Part shown: positions 1 through 7,004 of the stretch, one piece after another
Layout: every line of letters starts with the position of its first letter
How positions within the stretch are numbered: the stretch's first letter is position 1
From: Sedimentisphaerales bacterium
Lineage (GTDB): Bacteria; Planctomycetota; Phycisphaerae; Sedimentisphaerales; SM23-30
DNA: 7,137 bases
Reading direction: 5' to 3'
Assembly (NCBI GenBank): GCA_016932145.1
Contig: JAFGDI010000142.1
Span: 1-7,137, forward strand
Program-made: the position numbers and the translations under genes
Notes under the pieces: generated by a model
The model's database searches: none
Seen by the model: the letters and a program-made list of their open reading frames with translations, nothing else
Told to the model about the DNA's origin: nothing

Positions 1-2
1 AT

Positions 3-272
3 TTTTTCCGCCTGAAAGAGAGAGGCAGAAATGTGATAAATGTATGCCTGGGAACAGCCTGTTATGTTAAAGGAGCCCAGCAGATAATTGATAAGATAAC
101 TGAATTAAAGGGTATTGTGCCGGGTGAAACGACACCGGATGGCAAGTTTACGCTGGATGCCTCTCGTTGCCTGGGTACCTGCGGTCTGGCACCGGTAGTA
201 GTTGTAAATGACCATGTTCATGCCGGTGTTAAACCCGAAGATGTCGAAAAGCTACTGTCCAGTTGCAAGTAA
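3..272 (+). CDS. NuoE/HydC-like [2Fe-2S] NAD(P)H oxidoreductase subunit, C-terminal part (partial)
   Basis: This is the 3' end of a gene that begins before the window. The reading frame is open to the window edge, and the residues before the first possible start (GTG at 33) read FFRLKERGRNV, which continues the usual NuoE pattern before the first cysteine, so the GTG is probably internal. The visible 90 residues form the thioredoxin-like ferredoxin domain. Its four cluster cysteines are seen as C-x4-C in VCLGTACYVKGA and C-x3-C in RCLGTCGLAPV, the normal NuoE/HndA/HydC arrangement. The family passes electrons between NAD(P)H and iron-sulfur clusters in complex I-like dehydrogenases or electron-bifurcating hydrogenases, in the cytoplasm. 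The flavin-binding partner (NuoF/HydB) usually follows it, but here addA follows after 18 nt. This subunit is therefore either the last gene of its operon or a stand-alone copy. Which complex it belongs to cannot be decided from the window. Confidence 0.85.
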   Translation, partial: FFRLKERGRNVINVCLGTACYVKGAQQIIDKITELKGIVPGETTPDGKFTLDASRCLGTCGLAPVVVVNDHVHAGVKPEDVEKLLSSCK

Positions 273-276
273 GCAC

Positions 277-287
277 GGGGTTTGAGG
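277..287 (+). promoter_or_regulatory. ribosome binding region deciding the addA start
   Basis: A purine-rich stretch, GGGG at 277-280 and GAGG at 284-287, lies just before the ATG at 291 (10 and 3 nt away). An in-frame TTG at 282 would give three extra residues (MRL), but it overlaps the GAGG and sits only 1 nt after the GGGG. The ATG at 291 is therefore preferred. Confidence 0.5.
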
Positions 288-290
288 TTA

Positions 291-3200
291 ATGGCTAATC
301 CACAATGGACCCCGCAGCAGTATAAGGCAATACATAAAAAGGACAGTGATCTGCTCTTGACCGCATCGGCAGGGTCGGGCAAAACCGCTGTTTTGGCAGA
401 ACGCTATCTGAAATTAATTACAGATAAAGTTCAGCCTTGCGATATTGAACGCATATTGGTAATGACCTTTACTAATGATGCCGTAGCTGAGATGCGCAAA
501 CGCATTGGCGAGCGGCTGGCTATTCATGTCAGAGAAAATCCATCTGACGGCCATAGTCGTCGTCAATATTCAATGTTTGGCACAGCTAATATCTGTACAC
601 TTGACTCGTACAGCTCTTCTTTGCTAAAGGAATTTTTCTATCTGGCCGAGATTGACCCATCGTTTGAGATCATAGAGCCGGCTGAGAAGAAGTTGGTTTA
701 TGGCCGTTTTACTGAAGAGATATTGGAAGAGTATTATTCCGGGTTGCCGGGTAAAGAAGCGACAGATGCTTTTTATCGTTTTGTTCGTGCTTATGGCGGG
801 AAAAAGGGCGATAATCAGATATTTACCATCCTGAATACTTTCAGTACATTTATGGATATTGCCGTTGATTCTGATAAATGGCTGCGATTATGTCTTGATG
901 AGAGCGAGGCTATAGACTATCGGGCGGTATGTTTTAAGCAGACGATAGCGGCAAATTTTCAGCGGCAAATACAGCGGGCTCAAGGGCAACTTGAGCAGGC
1001 CCTTAATCTGGTTCGTGACCATTTCGATACTGTATTGCATTTTACTGATTTTTTGGTTCAGGCGCTGGAATCTCTCAATGATATCAGTGTTATGCTCTGT
1101 TCTGGACTCGATGATCGTCTGACCAATATTCTGGCTGATAAGGATAATCTGCCTTTATTTAGAAAATATCCTCAGCTCAGAAAGAATGTTGACAAAGATC
1201 AAAAAGAGATAATTGTTGATCTTATCAAGTGTGCCAAAGAGCAAGTGAAGAATATTATCGGGGTATATGAAGGTTCCGAATCGTTAAAAGGCGAATTGCT
1301 TCGTGATCATTCATTGCTGGAAACAGTCAGGACTCTCTATAAGGAATGTCAGGAGCGATATTGTCAATTTAAACAAGAAAATAATTATCTTGATTATAGA
1401 GATCTGAGCCACAAGGTTCTTGATGTAATATTTAAGGATGGTAAGCCTACCGCCGCTGCTGTCGAGCAGCGTAATACCTACAGATATATACTCGTGGATG
1501 AATATCAGGATATTTCCCCTTTACAGGAATTATTGCTTAGCATTATAAAAAATGGTTCTGAGGGGCCTGGCAATATGTTTATGGTAGGCGATGTTAAGCA
1601 GAGCATTTATAGGTTTCGTCAGGCCCGACCAGAAATCATCTTAGCTAAACATAATAATTTTACACCTGTATTTGAGGATGGTGTTGACACCGGCTGTGAA
1701 ACTCCTGCAGGTGGCAGAATAGAATTAAATAAGAATTTTCGTTCGCGGCGTGAGATCGTCAATTTTGTTAATTATTTCTTTAGTCGCACAATGACTCGTG
1801 ATTTTGGCGGTATTGATTATTTGCACGATGGTATGATGGAATACGGTGCGGATTATTATGAGCAAACGCCGGTTAATTATCTGGGTAAACAGAATACCAC
1901 AGTTGAGCTGCATCTTGTTGACCTGGGAAAAGCTCAGTCGGTTGGGTATGAGAGTCACTCTGATGATGGCACCGGTGATGACCAGAATACTGCTGATGAA
2001 ATAGCTCTTGATGCGGTACGAAAAGAAGCAGTGATAGCGGCCGTGAGAATATGCCAGATGGTTGGTCACCCTTCAGGTGAACCTGAATTCGAGGTATTCT
2101 GTCCTGATGCAAAACAGGCCAGAGCGGTAAGATTTGGCGATATTGCCGTTTTGCTCCGTTCTCTGAAGTCTCAGGCGCCAATTTACGCTGAAGTTTTTTC
2201 CCGGTTTGGTATTCCCTTCTTTTTGCAGCAGCAATCCGGACTGCTCGATTCGGTTGAAGTGAAGTATATTGTCAGTATCCTTATGCTGATCGATAATCCC
2301 TTTCAGGATATTCCTCTGGCGGCGGTATTGCGTGGTCCTCTGGTCAGGCTCAATGACCGGCAGCTCACCGTGATCCGCAGTGTCTCTTCGGGGTATTTTT
2401 ATAATGCAGTAATGGAATATCGCCGGCAGGGTACTGATGATGCAATCCGGGCGGCTCTGAATGAGTTTATGGCAAGATTGGATAATTGGCGGACTATAGC
2501 CAGACATGAGCCTCTGGCCGTACTTATTCGCCGTATATATCGCAGTTCAGGTATATTGCTCTACTATCGGGCAAGTATTAATGGCCGTCAGCGTTACGCC
2601 AATTTATTGCAGCTTTATAAGATAGCCTGTCAGTTCGATACATTCAGCAGTCAGGGAATAGGTCGTTTTTTACGGCATCTTGAAAATCTGCGTGAAGAGG
2701 CTGAGCCTGATTCCGGCCCGGCCCGTATTGTTTCTGAAGCTGATAATGTTGTCCGGATAATGAGCGTGCATAAGAGTAAGGGGCTGGAATATCCGGTAGT
2801 CTTTGTCGCAGGATTGAGTAAGAAATTTAATTTTATGTCAGCATACAGTCCGGCATTATTTACTGATGACTCAAAGGGCGGTTTTGCCATTAAAGCCCGT
2901 TCCGCTGATGGCCAGGGGGCTTATTATACCCTGACCCATGCTCTGCTTTCGCAGCAGGAAAAAATGTTAACTTGCCATGAGGAACTTCGCATTGCTTATG
3001 TGGCTTTTACCAGGGCCAGAGAGCATTTGATCTTTATTGGAAGTGCAGATACAGAAAAATTCTATAATAAGTGCAACGAGTATATACACGAAAAAATGCT
3101 TCGCTCTCTGGTCGATGCCGATATTGCCCGGAGCTGTATTATTGCCGTTGATAAACTCGAGACTGCGACATCTCCTTTGGATTGGTTTGCTTTAGCTCTG

Positions 3201-4163
3201 GCGGATCATTGTGCTTTCCTGGGTCATAACCCAACTCTGGCTCAAATTCAGTCTGATGGCTGCCCGAATGATCTTATTGTCAGGGTGCATAATGAACAGG
3301 ATATAAGAACTGACATTGCCGGAGTTAGTAAACGCTCAGTGGAAAGTGATTTTGCAGGCAGTGAGCCCGATATTGATAGGGCGGTAATTGATAATGGTCA
3401 GCAGGGTATTATTTTGGAACAGATCAAATGGCAATACCCGGCTCTGGCTGCTGTGCATTGTGGAGCCCGGGCTGGTGTCACTCAGTTAAACGCGGCTCGC
3501 AAAGAACTACATGATGATAACAGGTCTTATATTGCCCGTCTTGCTGATGATGATTTTACCGTGGCTTTGCCCGGCGATCTGGGCCGACGCCCGGCATTTA
3601 TGGAAAGCGATGCCATAACGGCCAGTGCCGCCGAATCAGGGACCTGGACTCATCGTTTTATCGAACTGCTGGACCTTAAAGCGGAGCTGGATTATGCCGG
3701 GCTGCAAAGGCAACTGCATAATATGGTTCAGGCCGGGCAGTTAAGCCGGGCTCAGGCTGATGGTATTGCAATTGAGGGTATAGAGGCGTTTTTCCGCTCT
3801 GATCAGGGGCTGGCTATGCTAAATAACATTGAACATATATATCGTGAATGGGAATTTACCCTGGCGGTAACGGCAGATGAACTTTATACAGGACCCTATG
3901 GCAAAAATGAGCTCAATAATGATAAAGTTGTTGTTCGCGGAATAATTGACCTGCTATATTGGAATGGAAATGCTTTTGAGGTAATTGATTTTAAGACTGA
4001 TAATGTAACTGGTGGTGATATCCAGAAGCGTGCAGAAAAGTATCGATTCCAGCTCGAATTTTACCGCCGGGCCGTTCGGGAGATAACAGGCAAAGCCGTT
4101 GTCGCCTCTGGCCTGTATTTCCTGAAACCCAAAGTGCTAGTTGATCTCCAGAAGAGCCAATAA
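291..4163 (+). CDS. addA: AddA, helicase-nuclease subunit of the AddAB recombination complex
   Basis: This 1290-residue protein is close to the usual AddA length (about 1,230 in Bacillus). It should work in the cytoplasm with AddB to unwind and resect double-strand DNA ends until a Chi site is met, preparing 3' tails for RecA. The UvrD/RecB-type helicase motifs appear in order: Walker A TASAGSGKT (24-32, K31), Ia MTFTNDAVAEMRKR (58-71), II VDEYQD (402-407), III GDVKQSIYRFRQ (from 433), IV KNFRSRREI (from 481), V VHKSKGLEYPVVF (from 826) and VI VAFTRAREHL (from 904). The C-terminal RecB-type nuclease is also intact: H1121 in GTWTHRFIELLD, D1220 in GIIDLL, D1233 and K1235 in VIDFKTD, and QLEFY at 1254-1258. 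An acidic, low-conservation linker lies near residues 545-575. The start is ATG 291. The gene ends with tandem TAA codons at 4161-4166 and probably shares a transcript with the upstream NuoE-like gene. addB, its normal neighbour, is not adjacent. Confidence 0.97.
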   Translation: MANPQWTPQQYKAIHKKDSDLLLTASAGSGKTAVLAERYLKLITDKVQPCDIERILVMTFTNDAVAEMRKRIGERLAIHVRENPSDGHSRRQYSMFGTANICTLDSYSSSLLKEFFYLAEIDPSFEIIEPAEKKLVYGRFTEEILEEYYSGLPGKEATDAFYRFVRAYGGKKGDNQIFTILNTFSTFMDIAVDSDKWLRLCLDESEAIDYRAVCFKQTIAANFQRQIQRAQGQLEQALNLVRDHFDTVLHFTDFLVQALESLNDISVMLCSGLDDRLTNILADKDNLPLFRKYPQLRKNVDKDQKEIIVDLIKCAKEQVKNIIGVYEGSESLKGELLRDHSLLETVRTLYKECQERYCQFKQENNYLDYRDLSHKVLDVIFKDGKPTAAAVEQRNTYRYILVDEYQDISPLQELLLSIIKNGSEGPGNMFMVGDVKQSIYRFRQARPEIILAKHNNFTPVFEDGVDTGCETPAGGRIELNKNFRSRREIVNFVNYFFSRTMTRDFGGIDYLHDGMMEYGADYYEQTPVNYLGKQNTTVELHLVDLGKAQSVGYESHSDDGTGDDQNTADEIALDAVRKEAVIAAVRICQMVGHPSGEPEFEVFCPDAKQARAVRFGDIAVLLRSLKSQAPIYAEVFSRFGIPFFLQQQSGLLDSVEVKYIVSILMLIDNPFQDIPLAAVLRGPLVRLNDRQLTVIRSVSSGYFYNAVMEYRRQGTDDAIRAALNEFMARLDNWRTIARHEPLAVLIRRIYRSSGILLYYRASINGRQRYANLLQLYKIACQFDTFSSQGIGRFLRHLENLREEAEPDSGPARIVSEADNVVRIMSVHKSKGLEYPVVFVAGLSKKFNFMSAYSPALFTDDSKGGFAIKARSADGQGAYYTLTHALLSQQEKMLTCHEELRIAYVAFTRAREHLIFIGSADTEKFYNKCNEYIHEKMLRSLVDADIARSCIIAVDKLETATSPLDWFALALADHCAFLGHNPTLAQIQSDGCPNDLIVRVHNEQDIRTDIAGVSKRSVESDFAGSEPDIDRAVIDNGQQGIILEQIKWQYPALAAVHCGARAGVTQLNAARKELHDDNRSYIARLADDDFTVALPGDLGRRPAFMESDAITASAAESGTWTHRFIELLDLKAELDYAGLQRQLHNMVQAGQLSRAQADGIAIEGIEAFFRSDQGLAMLNNIEHIYREWEFTLAVTADELYTGPYGKNELNNDKVVVRGIIDLLYWNGNAFEVIDFKTDNVTGGDIQKRAEKYRFQLEFYRRAVREITGKAVVASGLYFLKPKVLVDLQKSQ

Positions 4164-4246
4164 TAATCCAAAACCACGGGCACTTGCTCGGACAGTTACA
4201 TTATATGGAACTTCAATCATTTGGGTGCACGAAACATACGAAATAA

Positions 4247-4276
4247 AAAAACCACCCGTTGGAAGAGGTGGTTTTT
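4247..4276. terminator. bidirectional rho-independent terminator between convergent units
   Basis: A perfect 10-bp stem joins AAAAACCACC (4247-4256) to GGTGGTTTTT (4267-4276) around a 10-nt loop. On the + strand it ends in a run of five T, about 83 nt after the addA stop. On the - strand the stem is followed by TTTTTTATTT (4250-4241), so it can also end the ketosynthase operon that arrives from the right. No other strong terminator is seen between the two convergent units. Confidence 0.9.
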
Positions 4277-4295
4277 AGTTTCTGTGGAGACTTGG

Positions 4296-4324
4296 TTGTC
4301 AGGTCCTGGACTGGACTCGATAAT
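4296..4324 (+). promoter_or_regulatory. candidate sigma70-like promoter in the convergent gap
   Basis: TTGTCA (4296-4301) and GATAAT (4319-4324) are separated by an ideal 17-nt spacer, each differing from the consensus hexamer at one position. The promoter would fire on the + strand, just past the addA terminator and towards the 3' end of the opposing ketosynthase operon. There is no + strand protein gene downstream of it, so if real it would drive a small or antisense RNA. AT-rich intergenic DNA produces such matches by chance, hence the low confidence. Confidence 0.3.
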
Positions 4325-4330
4325 AATTCA

Positions 4331-4463
4331 ATAACTGATTTATTTCAAATGATTATATGACAGGTCAATTACCTGGTAGTTTGAAATCTGTCCATTGGGG
4401 GCTCTATTCTGCCAGATGTGCCTATGTTGTGGTATGCCATGATGCTACCTAGGATTATTTTTT
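4331..4463 (+). ncRNA. possible small RNA in the gap between addA and the ketosynthase operon
   Basis: This is a speculative call from three aligned signals. A promoter-like element ends at 4324. A nested inverted repeat spans 4342-4387, with ATTTCAAA/TTTGAAAT as outer 8-bp arms and CAGGT-CAATT-ACCTG (4361-4375) as an inner hairpin. A bulged stem-loop at 4421-4453 (CCTA/TAGG outside, GGTA/TACC inside) is followed by TTATTTTTT (4455-4463), which resembles a weak terminator. The RNA would be about 130 nt and antisense to the untranslated 3' end of the opposing operon. No known RNA family is recognised. The rest of the 315-nt gap shows no convincing gene on either strand. Confidence 0.2.
4342..4387. 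repeat. nested inverted repeat
   Basis: The outer arms ATTTCAAA (4342-4349) and TTTGAAAT (4380-4387) are perfectly complementary, and a second perfect 5-bp pair CAGGT/ACCTG (4361-4365/4371-4375) lies inside with a 5-nt loop. It has no T-tract directly after it on either strand, so it is not a terminator by itself. It could be an RNA fold in the 3' untranslated part of the ketosynthase operon, part of a small RNA, or a protein-binding site. Confidence 0.5.
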
Positions 4464-4478
4464 ACGCCAGGACATATA

Positions 4479-5504
4479 CTAACATTGGTAATAGTGTGCA
4501 ATAGCAAGATCTCCTGCGGGATTAACCTTAATAGAACGGAATTTCTGAGGGGCAATGCCATTATATGATGCCAGAACACCAAGAGTGATATCAAACATTT
4601 GCCCGATGGGCATACTACCAGTTAGCTGGCTAAATGATTTAAGTTGTGTGTGAGGTAAATGGAAGAGGAGTTCTTTATATTTCCGGCCACAAGATATATG
4701 TCCATCGGCATTTGGTATAATGAGCCAATCATCTTCAGGCAATCCTTGCATAACATTCGACCATTGCAGATCGTCTAAATGCCCATAGACAGTTCCCCGT
4801 ATGGAGTCTTTGGTTAAAAGCATAAAAGCTGCACCTTCGCCTGGGATCGCCGTCTGATTGGTAAAATCCAATGGCTGCATTGCACTCTGACTGACTCCCC
4901 AATATTTATGGTAGCAGTATAATAATACATCGTTAACTTCTTCAACAGAGCCTACCAGAACTGCGTCAACGCTATCGTTTTGCAACATTGTTTGGGCACT
5001 AATAAGTGCTGCCAGAGTTGACATTTCAAATTGCGTTACAGTTAGCGTTGGTCCTTTAATTCCAAACATAATAGAAATAGCTGATGCGGCGGCAGAATGA
5101 AGGGAATTAGAAAATTTTGTGGGCGAAGAGAAAACATCGCCATCGCGGATCACATCAGCAAGAAAGTCAAAAGTGGAGGTAGAAGCTCCATAGCCACTGG
5201 CGACAATAATCCCCAATCTTGCCGAATTAACGGGGATACTATATCCGGCATTAACTAAAGCCTTCGCGGCGGCCAGAGCAGCCATTTTTGAATATTTATT
5301 AACACGGCGTAAGGTTGAGGCATTAACAAAATCTTTAAGTTCAGCCGGGTCTGACTTATATGCCGGGCACGCAACCGGGCCATTTTTAGTCTGAACCGTG
5401 AAAGTGGCGTTTGGTCCAAAATCCTGAATAATTGCCTCTAAAGCACTACAATTACTATTCCCGAAAGGGGCAACCAGTCCAATTCCTTTAATGATCATAG
5501 TCAT
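4479..5504 (-). CDS. ketosynthase-like chain length factor (catalytically inactive KS partner)
   Basis: The 341 residues keep the thiolase-fold landmarks of a beta-ketoacyl synthase: the opening IKGIGLVAPFG, the region GIIVASGYGA (98-107), the GPTLTV lead into the active-site turn (151-156) and GSVEEVNDV after it. All three catalytic positions are changed when aligned with the KS encoded just upstream. The nucleophile is Glu160 (TQFEMST for NACASG), the first His is Asp267 (NADG for NAHG) and the second His is Ser297 (TGSM for TGHT). This is the state of a chain length factor, which pairs with an active KS to shape the cavity that sets chain length. ApeC of aryl polyene loci is the closest role I can suggest. 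The ATG at 5504 lies 4 nt after the KS stop, with GAGG 11 nt before it; a second ATG two codons in is less well placed. It is also about 60 residues shorter than a normal KS, mostly through loss of C-terminal sequence. Confidence 0.85.
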   Translation of the reverse strand: MTMIIKGIGLVAPFGNSNCSALEAIIQDFGPNATFTVQTKNGPVACPAYKSDPAELKDFVNASTLRRVNKYSKMAALAAAKALVNAGYSIPVNSARLGIIVASGYGASTSTFDFLADVIRDGDVFSSPTKFSNSLHSAAASAISIMFGIKGPTLTVTQFEMSTLAALISAQTMLQNDSVDAVLVGSVEEVNDVLLYCYHKYWGVSQSAMQPLDFTNQTAIPGEGAAFMLLTKDSIRGTVYGHLDDLQWSNVMQGLPEDDWLIIPNADGHISCGRKYKELLFHLPHTQLKSFSQLTGSMPIGQMFDITLGVLASYNGIAPQKFRSIKVNPAGDLAIAHYYQC

Positions 5505-5508
5505 TAGA

Positions 5509-6708
5509 TTAAGAGCCTCTTTTCAATAGTAAAACAGCATTATTTCCGCCGAATGCCAGAGAATTTGAGAGGGCGTAATCACCCGATATGGTTGTATTGC
5601 AAATAACAGGATTAGCCTTGAAAGCATCATCAGGCTCATTGAAGCCGGCACTAGCGGCCATTATTTGCCTGTTCAACTGCTCGATTGTCAGAATAGCTTC
5701 AATAGCACCTGCAGCGCCTAATGTATGGCCGGTGTAGCCTTTAGTTGATTGAAAGGGAACAGATGGTAATAATTCCGATATCAGTCGTCCTTCAACTTTA
5801 TCATTTTCAGATGTTGCCGTGCCGTGGGCGTTAATAAAGGTTATTTGATCATAACTCAGGCTACTCTGTGCAAGGGCAGTGTCAATAGCATAACGCAATC
5901 CCATACCGTCAGGTACTGGGGCAGACATGTGATAGGCATCGCTAAAATTACCATAACCACACACATAGCCAGCATTAATACTATTGCGTCGGCGGGCATG
6001 TTGGATTGTTTCCAGGATAACAATGCCGGCACCCTCTCCCAGATTAAGGCCTGCACGGTTTTTGTCAAATGGACGACAAAATTCGGTATCGGTAATTTTA
6101 AGTGAAACAAAGCCGTTATAAATGACCCGGCATAGAATATCAACGCCACCAGCAATAACAATATCGCATAATCCGTTTTGGAGCCATTTCGCTCCCTGAC
6201 CAATAGCCACTGCACCTGAGGCACAGGCATTTGAAACGGATTGTCGCAGACAATTCAGCCCCAGATATTTAGCAATCATATCAGCGGGACTGGCGTGAAG
6301 ATAGTCATTAATAGCTTCCATATCGGGATAGTCTGAATTGAGGAAATCTGCAAAAAACTTCTCATTGTTCATGGCATTGCCAACTGTTGAACCGATACAA
6401 ATTCCTAATCGAAAATTTCTTAGTTGTTTGCTATCAAGACCGGCAGCAAATAGAGCCTGCTGCAGTGCTTCAATAGCAAGAATTCCGCAACGGCTAGCTT
6501 CGGGAGCCTCGTAATAACCGGCAGGCACAACAGTTTCAGACATTTCAAATACAGGATACTTCTGGGGATGATTAACATGAATTCTTTGCGATATTACAGG
6601 AGATCGAGTGCCAGAGTATATAGCTTCGACAATGTCTGCGATATTTCTGCCAGCAGCACAAATACAGCCCATCCCTGTTATTGCTATTGTATTATCAACA
6701 GTAAGCAC
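5509..6708 (-). CDS. beta-ketoacyl-ACP synthase (FabF/ApeO-type ketosynthase)
   Basis: This 399-residue enzyme should extend acyl chains on a carrier protein by decarboxylative Claisen condensation with malonyl-ACP in the cytoplasm. The full Cys-His-His set is present: Cys162 in SNACASGAVAIG, His295 in NAHGTATSENDKVEG, and Lys323/His328 in STKGYTGHTLGAAGA. The FabF-like N-terminal strand IAITGMGC and the glycine-rich end NSLAFGGNNAVLLL are also present, and the length is typical for the family. It lies between an ACP and an inactive KS-like gene, which suggests a KS/chain-length-factor heterodimer dedicated to one pathway and not housekeeping FabF, which normally sits with fabD, fabG and acpP. 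The start is GTG at 6708, 2 nt after the ACP stop; the first ATG would remove the N-terminal strand. The nearest AGGA is 15 nt upstream, so translation probably depends on coupling to the ACP gene. It resembles aryl polyene or dialkylresorcinol-locus KS proteins, but the exact subfamily is inferred. Confidence 0.92.
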   Translation of the reverse strand: MLTVDNTIAITGMGCICAAGRNIADIVEAIYSGTRSPVISQRIHVNHPQKYPVFEMSETVVPAGYYEAPEASRCGILAIEALQQALFAAGLDSKQLRNFRLGICIGSTVGNAMNNEKFFADFLNSDYPDMEAINDYLHASPADMIAKYLGLNCLRQSVSNACASGAVAIGQGAKWLQNGLCDIVIAGGVDILCRVIYNGFVSLKITDTEFCRPFDKNRAGLNLGEGAGIVILETIQHARRRNSINAGYVCGYGNFSDAYHMSAPVPDGMGLRYAIDTALAQSSLSYDQITFINAHGTATSENDKVEGRLISELLPSVPFQSTKGYTGHTLGAAGAIEAILTIEQLNRQIMAASAGFNEPDDAFKANPVICNTTISGDYALSNSLAFGGNNAVLLLKRGS

Positions 6709-6710
6709 TA

Positions 6711-6965
6711 TTATTTCTGATTTTCCTGAATGAAGGCTGCCAAAGTATTAAAAGACTGAAATACTTCACGACCTTTAGCCATATCTTTGATCTGTACCCC
6801 AAAATGTTTCTGAATGATTATTACCAGCTCAACAGCGTCAAGGGAATCAAGGCCAAGGCCCTCTTCGCCGAAGATCTGACTATCATCGGGTATCTCAGCA
6901 GCAGAAATATCTTCTAAAGCTAAATCATTAATAATTATTTCTTTTAATTTATTTTGAATAGTCAT
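6711..6965 (-). CDS. acyl carrier protein (phosphopantetheine-binding)
   Basis: This 84-residue acidic, helical protein has a clear phosphopantetheine site, GLGLDSLDAVELV, with Ser41 as the residue that carries the prosthetic group. It would hold the growing acyl chain as a thioester for the adjacent ketosynthase pair. The FGEEGLGLDSLDAVEL stretch, with the paired Glu-Gly-Leu before the DSL, looks more like the specialised carrier proteins of aryl polyene-type loci than like housekeeping AcpP, which has a DSLDTVEL-type core after an LGADS lead. The ATG at 6965 is supported by AAGGAAAG (6973-6980), with AAGGA ending 10 nt upstream. The gene starts 39 nt after the acyltransferase stop and is followed after 2 nt by the KS gene, in the same direction. 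Confidence 0.92.
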   Translation of the reverse strand: MTIQNKLKEIIINDLALEDISAAEIPDDSQIFGEEGLGLDSLDAVELVIIIQKHFGVQIKDMAKGREVFQSFNTLAAFIQENQK

Positions 6966-6990
6966 AAACTATCTTTCCTTGTAAGTAGCT

Positions 6991-7002
6991 TTTAATATTA
7001 AA
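6991..7002. repeat. 12-bp perfect AT-rich palindrome
   Basis: TTTAATATTAAA is its own reverse complement and sits in the 39-nt space between the acyltransferase stop and the ACP ribosome binding site. It may be a chance product of AT-rich DNA, or an operator or RNA fold ahead of the ACP gene. Confidence 0.3.
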
Positions 7003-7004
7003 CT

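Noticed and set aside
33..272. GTG at 33 as the true start of a 79-residue ferredoxin-like protein
   Set aside because: The frame is open to the window edge and the upstream residues match the NuoE pattern before the first cluster cysteine, so the gene is cut by the window and does not start here.
1725..2890. Several reading frames of 79-144 codons on the - strand inside addA
   Set aside because: They lie opposite conserved AddA coding sequence, have no recognisable domains, and their composition is that of antisense shadows.
4369..4440. A 23-codon reading frame on the - strand after the chain length factor gene (begins MAYHNIGTSG)
   Set aside because: It has only a weak ribosome binding site, no recognisable domain, and overlaps the inverted repeat; a frame this short is expected by chance.
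4164..4478. Mobile element, CRISPR array or tRNA in the convergent gap
   Set aside because: No terminal inverted repeats with a transposase, no regularly spaced repeats and no cloverleaf-like segment were seen; only the terminator, the nested inverted repeat and the weak RNA signals stand out.
5824..6230. Frames of 93 (+) and 124 (-) codons inside the ketosynthase gene
   Set aside because: Both overlap conserved KS sequence, including the catalytic Cys region, and look like shadow frames; the apparent hydrophobic stretches in the - frame follow from the KS codon pattern.
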